Source: Owenia fusiformis
Taxonomy: Eukaryota > Annelida > Polychaeta > Sabellida > Oweniidae
Reading direction: 5' to 3'
DNA length: 64,000 nt
Assembly (NCBI GenBank): GCA_903813345.2
Contig: CAIIXF020000006.1
Coordinates: 14,948,348-15,012,347 of the forward strand
The notes beneath the pieces are model-generated. The model ran no database searches. It saw only the letters and a program-made list of their open reading frames with translations, and was not told the origin of the DNA. Positions 13,001-28,000 of this stretch are shown here, piece after piece; position 1 is the stretch's first letter, and each line of letters begins with the position of its first letter. The translations under genes and the position numbers were made by a program.

Positions 13001-16000
13001 CAAAAAAATATGATCAGGATTATATAAAGTCCATAAACATTGAGCATGATATGGAACATTTCAGCAAGTGTAGGTAAATATAGTGACAAGTGTTTTGTAA
13101 TTCATTTTTGATGAGTACCCTAAGAACCTTTGATCCACAAAGATCACAGATCACATAAAGATCGATAAGGATCACATAAATTGTGACTAGATTGCACTTC
13201 AACGCATATCAGCGTGTGAGCAGCCACAAGTTCAGACATGATGCTAAAGATCGGAATCAGGAGCAAGACAATCTACTTAAAAGCTAATAGAGTGGACAAG
13301 ACAATTCCAAGAAATACAGAAATACGAGACAATGCTACAAACGTCTGGGTGTCCTATACTCTTACCATCCTTCATGAACATCCCTCTTGCTAAAATTGTA
13401 ATATTTGCGATTAAAACATGCACATTTAATTTATTTCTTTTACAAAAGTTTTGTGTTTCGACTTACACTACATCATCGTCGTATCCCCCTCCACTTCGTC
13501 TGTCACGACTGAAAACAAAGTAACCATAACAACCATGCCATCATGCTATATCACTTATTTTCATGCAAATTATATACTACTACATATACACTTATATGTA
13601 TAATGCACTTTTTGAATTTAAATAATTCTTATTACACATAATAAATTAAATGTTTTTTGTATTAATTTGTCTTAACTACAGAAAGGGATTGTTTTCTCAA
13701 TTTGATACAGAATCTTATGTGGTAAGAATGGACTATGTCCAAGTATCTTCAGTTGTGGAAAAACACTTATTTTTAACCCCCCCCCTAAATCTTATGATTT
13801 GATTTATCCCCAAAAATAAAATTTAAAAAATGAGATCTTTTACCCAATTCTTTCTCCTGATCATATTTCACAGGGAAAGTCAGAAGGTATAAGCATCAAA
13901 AGTTCAAATAAAATGTTTTTAGCACTTCGATTCCTGGTATTGCAAAATAAAAATGGTGTAACTTTTTCTCCCTTTCACGTATAAAATAGGCTATTACTTA
14001 ACCCTATAGGCCTAGTACTTTTTCTACAACTGTTGACATTTCACAACATTCTCTTTTAATTAAACAACTAAATCAAATATATAAAGAGGCCCAAATGTGC
14101 CAATCATTGAGAGGTCTTGACTTAAGATGGCTCAATGTGACTAACTCTTTATCCAGAGCCTTACAAAGGCTACATTTGAAACTACTGATTTTTGATTTTT
14201 TTTAGAAAACTACTGGAGATGAAAATATATCAGCACATGTTTATATAACTTACCCTCCCTTGTTCATCTGTCTTGCACGTTCAGCTAGCTCCATCATCTA
14301 AAACAGTTATATTACTCATTTATTTTTTACTAAGGTTCATGTACATCCATAAACTGGTACATGTATATAACAGATTTTGGCAGAACTCATGAATAAATCA
14401 ACGTAGAAAGTACATTATTTGATTTGGTAAAGAGTAAGTATACAATGATTTTTGAAGTGTATCAAATCATTATGTTATTCAAAGATAATTTTCATATCAA
14501 GGCCACATATAAAATATGTTCAAGGAACATCAGAAAAAGCACAAATATTCAAGATTAAATACATGTTCAAGAGTTTTCTGCAGATCATGTAGACTAATAT
14601 ACTTACGTCATACTGCTGTCTCTTGAAACGCTCTTCCAGATCGTACTTCTCAGACTCAAGTTTGTAGATTTGGTTGTAAAGATCCTTGGCCTTCTCAGTG
14701 AGTTGGTCACTTGAGAATCCATCAATGTTCAGAGCATGGATACGCTGTGTAAGGATTGCCTTCTTTTCTTCCTCAAGCTGTTCCTTGGACTTGGTCATGT
14801 CTTCCTTGGCCTTAACAACATTGCCAACCTAGAAAAACAAATCATGCTTATAGCTGAAGCTCAGAGATAGTAAGATTTTATGTTGAATACATTATATTGT
14901 TATTTATTACTTTATACTGTATATGTTGCTGTAAAATGATATTAATAAACAACAATGAATATCACATCCTTAAGTTGTACATTATAGTGCTGGCAAACAA
15001 CTGATCAGGTCTATCAAGTCTAAAGAAGTATCCCTCAAAATTCTCTGTACTAGCTAGCCATTCTAATAACTTACTGGTGTAGAGTATTCAATATGGCCAC
15101 CCAATATAACTCATTTAGACTTTCATACTAAGAAGAATTCCTGAAAATTTGAGCCGACTACAATTGAACGACAAAGGATGCCATAAAAGTCAATGTTGAA
15201 TGAAATGCTGAGTAAAATTTGTAGATTTTAAAAGATATGCTAAGCATATTGTTGGATGATATTCTGAATATGTATGATGCTATGCATTAAATGATATCGA
15301 TTTTGTATGGGAGTCAGTACTCTGGTACTCTGATATTATGGTAGTCAGCCTGCAAAGTACATATTTACTTTCCAAATGAGGACATCGTCAACAGCAATAC
15401 AAGCTATGTAGCAATAGTCACTCGTTTTGCCATGTGTTATGCAACAAAGGCACATTTTCCACACACGCAAAATCTCTGAAAGGTCAAAACAATAATAGAC
15501 ATGAACAAGCAACGCCATTAATTATGCTGAACAATCCCACGCGCCAAAATCACTCTGCGACTGCTAGATCTGGTGGCGTAAAGTCTACTATAGATGCAGC
15601 ATGTGTGGAAAGTATGACGAACAAAAAATGTAAATATATAAAATATTACATTTGCTCAAGGAGGATTGGCTCCCTGAGTGCAACATCGATAATCTGTCCC
15701 ATATATGGGCATGTTGTGATACAAAATTCGATTCCAAACAGCCGCCATTTTGTTCACTTCAACATTTGAATCATGAATTTTGGTTTTATTTCCTAACGAA
15801 ACATTCCAAACTCACAAGAAATGATCGCGATTTTGGTTCGAATCTTTTGAAGTGTTAATTTGAATTTATAGTCGGTTATTTTTCAGAAAATAACGATATT
15901 TCAACGTTTTCATTGTTGGAAAATATAGAATTTCGATCCTGGGAGCCAATCCTTGACATTTGCTTCAATGCATATTTTTGATTAATCTTTATTGCAATAT

Positions 16001-19000
16001 TAAAAAATAATAGTGTCATATTTTCCACTGTCAGAGCTCTCTAACAAAGAGATGGGTAGGCCAATGGCAAGTTAACTTGGGAGCTTTCTATCAAGGTTTA
16101 ATATATACGCATGTATACTTAGCTCAGATACTGTAAAGCATTAATTATCAACTATCAGATTTCAAATTATCAAATGTATACAGGTCTGATGTAAAGTAAA
16201 AATACCTATATACACTTTGCAACTATTCCTGTAAAGGCAATCTATAGCACCTAGTATCTGACTAGTGTTTTGTATCTATCTTTAAATATTTGAAATTTCT
16301 AATAAAAGCTCCTAGCCGCGAAATAAGTTAGCAGAATTTCCACGAATGAATTGCAATTTATTATGTGAAAACACCACTAAATGCTGTCTCCAATGCTCAT
16401 GTTTTACAAACTGCTTCAGACTTGGTTCAAGAAAAACACTTTCTTTTAGATGAATATGACATCACATCTTAACTTACTCACGTCGAGAGCTACCATGTTA
16501 GATTTTGAAAGTATAGCTCTCCATCGTGAGGATCTCCCAGCTGAAGCCGCCATATTGAATATACCTGGCCAAAACTTTTGACACGACCAATAAAATGAAG
16601 TCCCGATCGATACATAGGGCAGTGAGACGTTTCTTTGAAGTCAGGATTCTTAAGCTGTTGATTCTAGCGATAGAGAGCTATACTTTCAAAATCTAAGTAG
16701 CTCTCGACGGGAGTAAATCTTAACAACATTAAGGTATGCTAAGTCGATCGAGTGAGCAAATGGTACATGTGGTAATAGCCTATATTGTAAGGTCTGATCT
16801 GATCTTACAACAGTGGCAATTGAAATGAAAGCAGAGGACACATTGAATAATACTTCTGCAAGCAGTCACAATCGCACAAACATTTGAGACAGTTAGTTAG
16901 TGAATGCACGAATACATGTTTTGTACATGGTGTCTTGATCATACGCTTTCTGGCCAGTTCAAGGTCATGTCCATGTGTCCTATTAATCTTTAATGGAATC
17001 CCAACACAACATATATTCTTGCAAACAAATTCTTGAAACATATATTACAATGCCAAAGGAATTGTCAGAGCATCTAAAACACAACAAATATATTAATCTG
17101 AATGCACCATTCCACAGTTTCAAATTTATCTTCCTAGGCCTACTTTAAATTACAGCCTCTTAGAGTGCCTAGAGTATGCTAGAACTAATGGGTAAAATCA
17201 ATAAGACCCGAAAACATGACTTTTGACGCATGACAAAAAATTACATTTTAACTTAACCCAGACTCCCCTCTGTAACCAAAATATTCAATGTTGATTTTTT
17301 GATAAACTGTAGAAATAAATACAAGAAATTGATTCTAAAAGGAAACAAATAGTTATATTGCTAAATATTGGTAATAAACATTGGAAGCCATGTAATTTAC
17401 TTCATAATTCACCATGAAATTCATGGGAGCATATCCTTGGACACTCAAAAATATCTAAAATAAATATATATTTTTATTTTTTGATTGACATATGGAGTCT
17501 GAAACTGTGCAAAGGTGACCCTGACATTAAGAGCCATCTATAGGCAAACAGAGACTATATTAACAGCACTATGTCAAACCTCATGTGTACTTGCAAGTAC
17601 ACAATCAACGCATCACTTACATCCTAAAATATGAAATAAGAAAAAATTGGGTTAGATTACAAATCTTAATGCATACAATATCAATGGTTTGGATTGATAA
17701 AAGTACTATGACATAAACAAGAAGTGCAAAATGTGCTATTATTTCATGATGGAGTCCATTAATCTTGCTTTTTCTTAGCTTTGAACAATTTTGATGATTT
17801 TTTCAAGAACGTGAAAGTAAAAACAGTGCTAAAGACAAAAGAAAAGAGAAATTTGAACTTACAGATCCTCCTTTCTTTGAGATGATGAAATTGGGTTTGG
17901 GTGGGTTGCGGAGTCTATCAGCCTCCTTCATGGCAGCAGCGCGAGACTCCTGCTTTATTCTTAGTTCTTCTTCCTTCTTTCTCTTACGTTCTTCCTGCAG
18001 GTGGAAAGACATCAAACATTTACTCAAGACTTTCCCATTGGCTATTTGCATAAAACTGACTACATATCATCATAATTCAATTCAATTCAGATAAAATCTT
18101 GTTGAACTCATTTTCAGAATCTATTTACATGTGTTTCTGTGGAACCTAGTTAAACTAGAAAACAGCAACTCTGCGGAGTAGCTAATCCCACCGAACAAAC
18201 ATGTTTTATATAATTCTTGTGAAAAGTATCAAATATCATACAACTTAAAAGAAAATAGATGAAATAGAAAACTTTAGTAAATAAATTAAAATGTTTGTCA
18301 TGCTTAAAGTATTTTTAAAGAAAAATTTATGAAATATAATTGAAGTTGAGCTGTACCTCCTCTGCCTTGCGTCTGGCCTCTTCAACAGCTCTCTGTTCCG
18401 CTTGTTTCTTTTCTTCTTCCGCACGTTCGATCTTGCGTCTTTCCTACAATGTTATATAAATTGTTAAAGGCAAAGGAGAGGAACAATACATGACTCAGAT
18501 AGTGTGTATAAGGGGATAGTTTATTGTTCAATTCAAATGTACAGTAAATTGTACAACAATGCATCTGTTAAAGTAGATTGTGACAATTGGCTATTTATAA
18601 TTATGCCTGTATTATACTCTTAATGAAATCTGGTCAAAAACAAGTAAATGAAAAACACAAGCAGTAACAATTAGTAGGGCGTGTCATAAGAATTGGAGAG
18701 CCATTGGTCTGGCCCACCACTTGTCACACTCAGGTAACCAGAGGGATGTGTTTTCTTTTCCTGTACCTTCTTTTCTTTGAGTTTTCTGATCTCTTCTTCC
18801 TCAGCTTGTTTCTCTGCACGTCTCATCTCTTCATATTCTTTCAGCTCTTCCTGTTCCCTCTCACTACGACGCTGTTTGGCTTCTTCCATCTGACGCATGG
18901 CCTCAGTAGGCCCACTGCTCTGTCTAGAAAACATTGTATACATCTATGAATCTCCATTTTCTTCGGCATAAACAAAGTGCATTCCCCAGTAACAAAGCAA

Positions 19001-22000
19001 GTGGACACTACACCCAACTGGAATTTTGGCTACCACTTAAAAACAATTCCTGGGGACAACACTTAATCATAGTTTATCCTTATAATCAATATATACTTAT
19101 TTCATAAAAATTATATCTAGTTTACTGTGTAATCATAATTTCTTTAATTAGAACTTGTATTTAATTGTAACAGATTCATGTAAAATGGAGTTTTAATTAG
19201 ATACAAATGGAGAGAACTGAATTTTAAAGGGTAAAGTGAAAACTGTGCGAAAATGGGTCAAGGTCATATGGTGTCATGATGGGAATAAACAGGTTTTCTA
19301 CAACAGTAGGCATACATCCAAATATACTTGTAAAGCAAAATGAAGCAATCTCATTGATCACATTTTGCCACAAATCTGCAATCTAAAACAAGTAGTTTTT
19401 AAATCATAGATCATATTTGCATTATACCTCAACTCATATCACAAACTGGATCAGTTTGAGATGAGTTTTGCGGCACCATTTAACAAGTAAGCTGTAGTTG
19501 AATGTTTCACTCCACAATTTTCTGTTGAATGTTTCACACCACAATTCATTATTGAAAGAAGAAATAGTGTTTCGTTAATTTGCTTCATTATATCAAATGA
19601 TAAATATTTTAGTATGGTTAGAGAAGCATAGCATCCCATCCCCTGGAATGGACCGACCCATTCATTATCTGCCCTATCACAGAAACATGTGTGAGTTCAT
19701 AGTTTATAATATAGGTAGTAGGATAGAAACATCATCTTCGGCTTTACACAAGGGAGTTTCAAGCATATCACATGGGTTAAATGTGACATCACAAAACCTA
19801 GAAAACCTGGAGAAAAACTTTATCTGATAGGAAATTAAGATTGGGTCGAACATCCTCTAAAGGCTCAGGACTCATTTTTCGCTCGAAGTAGGAATCACAA
19901 GATGAGGTTCCCTGCATATGGAGTATTCACAGGAAACTTTATGCATTATAGGGATTTGGAGAGTAGTATGCCTGGTGCAGTATCTGATAATGGTTGAATA
20001 AGAGGGGAAGGTGTGAAGTGTTATAAATGGATAATCAACCCAATCCTACTGTTTGTTAACGTGTGCAAATATACACTGCAGGCCTCAACACATGGGTTGA
20101 TGTCCTAAGTATGATGCTTCAGACATAGATGATGTCCAAGTTTTGATGCAACAAACATGGATCATATCCAAAACTTGATGCTACAAACATGGATATGTGC
20201 CCAAGTTCTAATATTGCAAATACAGAGGATCATATCCAAGTCCTGATGCTACAAACATGGATACATGTCCATATTTGGATGTTGCAAACATGGATCATAA
20301 CCAAGTCTTGTTGGTACAAACATAAGACATGTCCATGTTTGATGTTGCAAACATGAATCATGTTCAAGCCCAGTATACAAACATGGAGACATGTCTAGTT
20401 TTGGAGTAATGCCGAGCTATAAAAACATTAAAGGTTCACACCACAGTTGCAGATACAAGTCAATATATAACTCTTACTGAAAACTTCTATGAACACTTCT
20501 AGTATATGAACACCATTACTGTGATATCAATCACTAAACTAAGTCTCTAAGTGTGAACACTTAAATGTGGGCACTCTTTTCTAATCTGATATGTTTAGAC
20601 ATGTTTTACTGCATGAAGTTGTAATATATTGAATGTATCTGACATAACGGGTCTTACACACAGCTCAAAATATACTGCAAATATGGATATTGTCCCTTGT
20701 AAATAAATGGGAAATTGCCCCAATTTGAGGCACTTTTTGTGCTGTGTATAATAGACGATTTATCGGTTCATATACTATACAGAGGTGGGGTTCAGTTAAG
20801 ATGGTTTATGGTGCATGGAATTACCAACAACCAGTCTAACATGCAACCAATGTTCTTCTTTCTAAGGAAATTCACAAGCAGGTATTGGAACCAATCAAAA
20901 TTGAGAAATTATTAACTTCTAATTTTGATAACATTCCAAACGTGATGTGTATACCCTGGTGAACCATACTCACTCTTCAGATCTGAAAACCATAATGGCA
21001 AAAATTATTTCAAAATCAAAAAAGAAGATTATGCATAATCTTCAAATGTCATCAACCTGCAAAATTAACACAGTGACTGACATTGGGGAGAATAGCTGTT
21101 ACAGTTTTAGAAACAAATGACATTCATGATAACATACATATGGGTACATGTGGTTAAAAGAGAAAGTTACATAATGAGAGGGTCAACATGAAAGCTGAAA
21201 TTGGTGTTGGAAACACTATGTTCAATACCATGTACTTAATTTTTGCACATTATTGTATATTACTGTAATATATTGATATGGAAATGCAAAGTGAAACATG
21301 CTGATTCACACACTCACAAACAATTCACCAAAAGCAACCTATAGCAATTGTAACAGTCTACACAACTGGACTTGGACAACAAACTGTGACACAAAACAAC
21401 AACTCTGACACAGCTATCACGTCTGACTGTGACACAATACAACAATAGTGGCATCAAATTGTCGAACAATACAAAAATTGTAAGTGCAACTTGCAAAATG
21501 AAATGTGTGATAACTGTTTTGTAATATCTTAATGTTGTGTATTCCATGTTTTCTTGTAAAGTGGTTTGTGGTGTTTATGTAACATAATTGGTTCTAAAAT
21601 AATATTGCTGTAAATCTTAATAAGAAAGCTGTGCAAAATCTCATAACGTACCCCAATCAGACATAACTTCAGAAATATGCTTTAGGCAAGGTTATTTGTT
21701 CAACATATTAAATGATTTTATTGAATATAAATTATGACTTGCTTTCTAATGGTATATTTTGACCATACATTTAGCATTTAACAGAAAATATGCCTGACCA
21801 AGAATTTTTAGAATCTCCCCCAGCGAGAGTGCATAAAATGAGATAATTCATTGAAACTAAAATGATCACTAACAAGACTCGTGTACATTTGACAAAATAA
21901 TTCCCATCATGCAATATTTCACACACGTAACCTTACGGTTTTGCGTCATGTTTCTCTGAGGACCCTCTACAAATGATAAACCTTGATTAGTACCAAACAT

Positions 22001-25000
22001 GACAGTAATACGAATGATGCATAAAAATGATAACATTTTGAGAATATAAAAATCAATTTTGGTTATATCCAAGTAATAAATATTTATGAAAAAAATAATT
22101 CTTGTAACTGAAACCATATTAGTTTTAGCTGCAGAATTCAAACAAATAAACTAAATCTCAAAACATTTCGAGCTCAAGTCATAATTTCAGGCAAAACTTA
22201 TCCTTCAATATTGTGTAGATACTAGTTAAACAGATGGTGCAACGTTACTATAGAGAAGACAACATGCAAATGTTAAATTGATGATAATATTGCTTCTTAT
22301 GGCAACTAATGTGTAATATATTCAATACAAGTGAATTTCAAACTATTCAAAATCATGGCATATGTCCATTTGTAGTCAAGTGAGGACTAGAGTCAGCATC
22401 ATGTATTTTCAATGTGCCTTGATTCTATCAGTCAAAACTATCAACTAACTTTATATACATGATGTGTTCAAACTAATAAATGGTCGAAAACAACCACAAA
22501 CTCTACTGATCTTGAATGAACACAAGTGTCTCTTTTTTAGTGTCGGTGAGGAATTTTCACAAATTGATGTGTTGGTTCTAATGTCAGTTCATAACATTGA
22601 ACTCTACGTCAATGACATAAAGTGTCTCTGCAACTGTGTCAACACAAAGTGTCCTACTGTGTCATCCTCAGTTTCAATCCACTCACTGTCTAACAAAAGA
22701 CTTCTTCTGTGTTGAAAATGGAGAGTCATCTCTCTCAGGGGATGGAGATATAACACGTCGTGCTGGGACACGCATCGGCTCGGGACTGGGCTCACGGACT
22801 GGCTCAGGGCTAGGTTCCTTCACTGGCGTGTCACTAGTATGTACAATTATTTGTATTTATAACAAATATTCATTTATGTTGTTTCTAGCTACTCAATACC
22901 CTGTTAACAAGCTCATGCATAAATGTAATGTTATACATGTTACACCTGATAGATTGTAATGTATGATTTGTTGTGACATATGATGATTGTGACATCATTG
23001 TAATGACTGTTGTGTTTGTTGTACATGTATTTGTGTTCAGCTTCAAAACATATTATAGTAATGACAGAATACATGAATACTGTATAACATAAAACTGACA
23101 GAAAACAAACAAAAACCACCTTCAAACAAAATGATATTTCTAAAAAACCTACACTCGAAACCGAAGACTCAGAAATGAATATGAAAACAGATGCTTAATT
23201 GTTTGAATAATTTATGGACACAACAGATCGACAGTTACATGCACAAATATGTGCTAGACTTAAAATGCCTTCAATGGCCATACAAACAATTGATACAACT
23301 TATCTTTCAAGTCACCATCAAAATTTCCTTAACATTCAGCTCGTGAATTTATAAAAGAGAAAGTTTCATGGTAACCATAACAACACATTATGATGCATCA
23401 ACATTGAACACTGCAAACATCACACACGCTTATCTGAAAATTAAAAAAATGAATAAAAATAAAAACGCCACACCATTTCTCCAAACTGAAAACAAATTCT
23501 ATATAATAGCTATACCCAATCTGTTAAACCCCTACAAGTCATACCAAATATGGTCGTATTCCTGACCCAAGTAACAATTTCAGTTCCTGCCATATCAAAA
23601 CGTTTGACTTGTTGAGGTAGAACTTTAACATACATACTATAATGTGTAGAGTATGCCCAGCGCCTGATTTTTCTTTGAACAAATAAATATTTTTGTTTCT
23701 TGTCTGTTTATTAATGCCATTAATGAACTGAATGAATGATCATTGATAAAATTCCAATTTCATTATATGTTTGTTAAGTATTCCTGCAGTCAAAAGGCAT
23801 CAACTTGACTAGCTGAGAAGGGAAAGCCTTCTTACTTGTTACCATTCCACTTGTGCAGACTATATCTGATACGAGTGCAATGGAAGGGATGAAATCTTTT
23901 CACATGATCAGCATTTTCTTTGAAAAAATTTGGTTATTTACATAATATACGAAGTAGTCTTGGGTAGAAATGATACATGTACTCAATTTTGTTTTCAAAT
24001 TCTGATCCAACTACCCTCATCTTGAAGTAGAAAAGCAATGGGCATATCTCACAGACTCACACATACAATGGCATTACACTGCACTAAACATGGATACACA
24101 ATGTCACTTGGCAACCATGGTAACTCACTTGGCAGCTTGTGGGGCTTCCTCTACTGGTGGTGCCTCCTCTTCCTCTCTAAAGCAAAGCAAGATAGCTGAT
24201 TGGTCAATTAAGTCACATGACCTTGAGGAGGATGCTTACCTAGATGCCCAAAATGATATTGGCATCTTGGTCACAAAACACCTCTAGCCAACACTGTGAA
24301 GCTAAGCATGGTGTAAGCTGTGCAATATGTTGCCACCAATATAAAGTAGACGTCTCTCACAAACTATCTGATGTCAAAGAGTGTCATAGATATAGTCTAT
24401 TTGTTCTCGAAAAACAGATTAAAACATGATCAATGATGTCCTACATCAATATACAAATACCAAGAGAATGTCAACAATAGGTCATTACATGAAAGTAAGT
24501 AAAACCTTATTAAGAATTCATCATTTTACGTTCACATCTTATACTACCACAACACAAATGAACCATTTTTTATATGAATACATCACTGACATTTCACACA
24601 AAACTACAATGACACAACCCAAAATGTCTAATGCATCAACTAAAAACCAGATTTACAAATTCAATGCATATTGTCTCTACAAAATATTTCAAAGACCTAA
24701 ATAAAAAACAGCCAAACATACAGACAACAAAACTAAAGTAAAACTGCTGTTTATATAATCAGCTAAGATATCTAACCACTTTAAATGTGAACCAGTGAAA
24801 CATTCTGAAGACAGAAGGTGACATCTTTAAATGCAAGATGAAGTAAACTGAGCATTTATTCATTTCACTACAATGAGTCCTGGTTCACATTTCCAAATCA
24901 TTCAAAATACCAACAACCATAAGACAAGAAATCATCCTCGACTGATACTCTTTATCATATGGATGAACACCATGCAAAATCATTCTGATTTTATCTAATT

Positions 25001-28000
25001 AAATGCAGGGAGGAGGTACAAATGATGTGACTGTCATTCATGCATGTGAGACTCACTGTTGTGCCTCTTCAGCAGGGGCTTCTGGCTCTTCTGATGCTGG
25101 AGCTTCCTCCTCCCTAATGTTAATTAATGATATGTCAGGCTTTAAGCAGCAGTCATTGCACTCAAAATATTTGCCGATTATGTAAATTATGTTCGTTAAT
25201 AGTTAATATGGAAGCATAAGCGAAATATGAGAATGTATAGTATGTTATTCAATTAGATTATAAATAATGTTTTCAATTGAAATAGCTTTCCAGATAAAAA
25301 TGCTTTATTATTAAAAACTCAAAATTGACTAAACAATATTTAAATAATATTCTGTCAAATAACTATTTGTGAGAAAAGTTGAAAGAAATGTTAAAGCATA
25401 CTTAATTGTAATTATACGATAGAAATCATAAACATATTAAACAATTTTAAAAGCTAGAAAAATATATAAACAAATATGACGATATAGACAAAAGATGATC
25501 AAAACAAAAGCAGGTCTAGTATTGCATAGTATCATCTATGAATAAGGGAAAGGTAAAAGTGGTTTAATACATGCATTGCTGATACCTCAGAGTATATAAG
25601 ACATGCTTTACATGAGAACATTTATAAGAAGTAATGAGTGGTGAGAAACTCCTACTGAACCATGGTCCTTTCCTTATGTAAAGATGAACCTCTTTTTCGA
25701 TGGTTTACAATGACAAATAATGACATCATTATCATTCTTAACTGGTCAGAAATCATTCATTAATGGACCACATAACTAAAAGGATGATGTAAAATTTCGT
25801 AAAAATGCTTTGAACAATATAATTTTAGTTTCTGGTGTAACTATGCCATATTGGTTGTGTCATATCGGTAGAATGAAAGATGTAAGAAATATCTTTAAGC
25901 CAATGAAAACATCTTGATGTTTAATATACAGATAGTCAATAAGTGAAAATATCAAAGAGGTGCTTAGACAAGGACATATGACCTACAGCAGAACCTCTGG
26001 TGAATCAATGGTATTTCAATGTCAATGGTTTCTATGACAACACCATGCCCCACACAACTGAGAGAAAACATTACACATCCATGCATCAATGTTCCGACTT
26101 AAAGTGTCCATTTGGATTGTTTATAAACTATATTTGTACGCTTTTTGGTTTTTTGTGTGTTTTTGTTGCAATAATTTGAGAAAGTACATGGTTCCCTTGA
26201 AAGAGTACAGTGGGGTTTTCATACATAGGGTTTGCTTATATTTGAATGTTGCTCATTAATTGTTATTCAATTTTGCTGAAAATGATGAAATATAGTTTAC
26301 AAACATCTCATACTCGAACTTATGTGTTATTTATTGACAACCAACCAAAGCTCTAACAATCCATGTTGTTGCTTTGCGACTACTACATTGCTATGACTAC
26401 CAAACAGTTATTACTGTGTTGATCCATAATGGAGGTGCTCTGCTCCTAGATCAAAGCGACAAACAAAACAGGATGAAAATTAATTCTATGGCATGCACAT
26501 AGATGGTGCTGATGGTTACTGCATGACCATGAAGATATTTTTCATGCAGTAAATTACTTACTGTACGGGCTCATCGCTAAATAATGAAAATATTGGGAAA
26601 ATTAAGTATAATTTGGACATGAATCAGAGAAACTGATGTGTAGGAGAAGCTTTGAAGAAATACTGTACATGGATTAATTTTTAGAACATACGAAATTAAA
26701 AATAAATAATAGCAGAAGTGTGTTTTTAATAATATTGAATTAAGAAGTGATGTGGGCGTTAATGAATCTACAGGCAAAGCATTAGTTTCCTGGACTTCAA
26801 AAATATCTTGTTTTTGTGATGAGGTGTCATGTGTTTTACCAAATTATTTAAGCATTTGGTTAACTTTGAGTATGCAACCACATTCAAAGACCCAAAATAT
26901 TGACTGAATATCACACAAAGTCTCAATCCTCTAGCCTACTCAACACACACATTCTTGAGGCATGTTTCACTAAGGACTGCACTAAACTGGATAAGCTCTA
27001 TCTATACATAATAAACAAGAACCTAAAATACTTTAGAAAAACAAAACTGAAAGTTGTGTCACTCAAACTATGGCATACAGGATCAGTAACATTGGTACTT
27101 CAGACACAGCACTATACTATCATACTACAACAAATACAAGCTAGGAATTCAGATTATGATTGTTGTTAAATACAATACAATACAAACATGTACAGAATAC
27201 TTCAAGCTATATAAACAGGGATACATAACAGGGATACATGTAACACGTGTACAGGGAGACACATCTCTTCACATGAATATAAAGACAATCAAGATTTAGT
27301 TCTGATTGAATAAAAAAGGTCTCATAGTCATAGTCATGAGAATGGATGTATCTGGGTAAAAAAGGATGTTCATCAATCCCATGATGCATTCAGGGAGTCT
27401 GGGGTTGATATAACTCCTGCCTCTAAAGAATAATGAACTTTATTCTGATTCTGAACCAAAAATTCAATCAGAAGCCTTGGTTCAGGTCAGGCATGGCCCT
27501 GAAAACGAACACACATGACGCAATAAAACATCACAGCATAATGGAGGTGATGCCTTTCTGACAGTTTCCTAACTAAATCTATGTTCATTTCTAACATCAA
27601 ATCAATGTATCATCAGTCAAACGATAGTAACACATATTTGCATTCAACATGTTCAAATGAGTTTAAAAGTGAGAAAACTGTTAGAAAGGTATTTGGCGTA
27701 TCAAACATATAGTGACTTTAAGGTTGATTTGCATTCAATGATTATCTGAGTCAGGATCCAAGACACATCATTTGGGGGCGCCTCTAGCAGGCTTCACATC
27801 AAGACACGTCACTGCACCCCACAGGGCATGGTATAGACATATCTATGTAAAGGCTCTTCCCATTTAACCACCAAATAAAATGCTGTATATGCTATTTGTT
27901 TGTATGTTCATAAGGTAATACTAGAGTTATGTCTTTCCCCATCCATTTCATAGCCCCCCTTTGGTTCATGTTTGTTTTTATCTTATTCCCATTAAATGAA

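Noticed and set aside
14520-14606. Continuation of the TnT exon 10 frame past TATGAC (VSILVYMICRK...)
   Set aside because: A perfect gtaagt donor follows TATGAC and the next exon joins in frame; the extra residues are intron.
15434-15858. Plus-strand frames of 111 and 68 codons
   Set aside because: They run into the 9-bp-duplication element at 15657-15955 and have no recognisable domain.
18704-18949. 81-codon plus-strand frame
   Set aside because: Antisense shadow of TnT exon 7.
19597-19827. 76-codon plus-strand frame in a TnT intron
   Set aside because: No homology, splice context or composition supporting a gene.
25613-25655. 43-nt segment in the TnT 5' region with AG/GT borders
   Set aside because: Phase 2-0 does not fit its neighbours, which are all phase 2-2.
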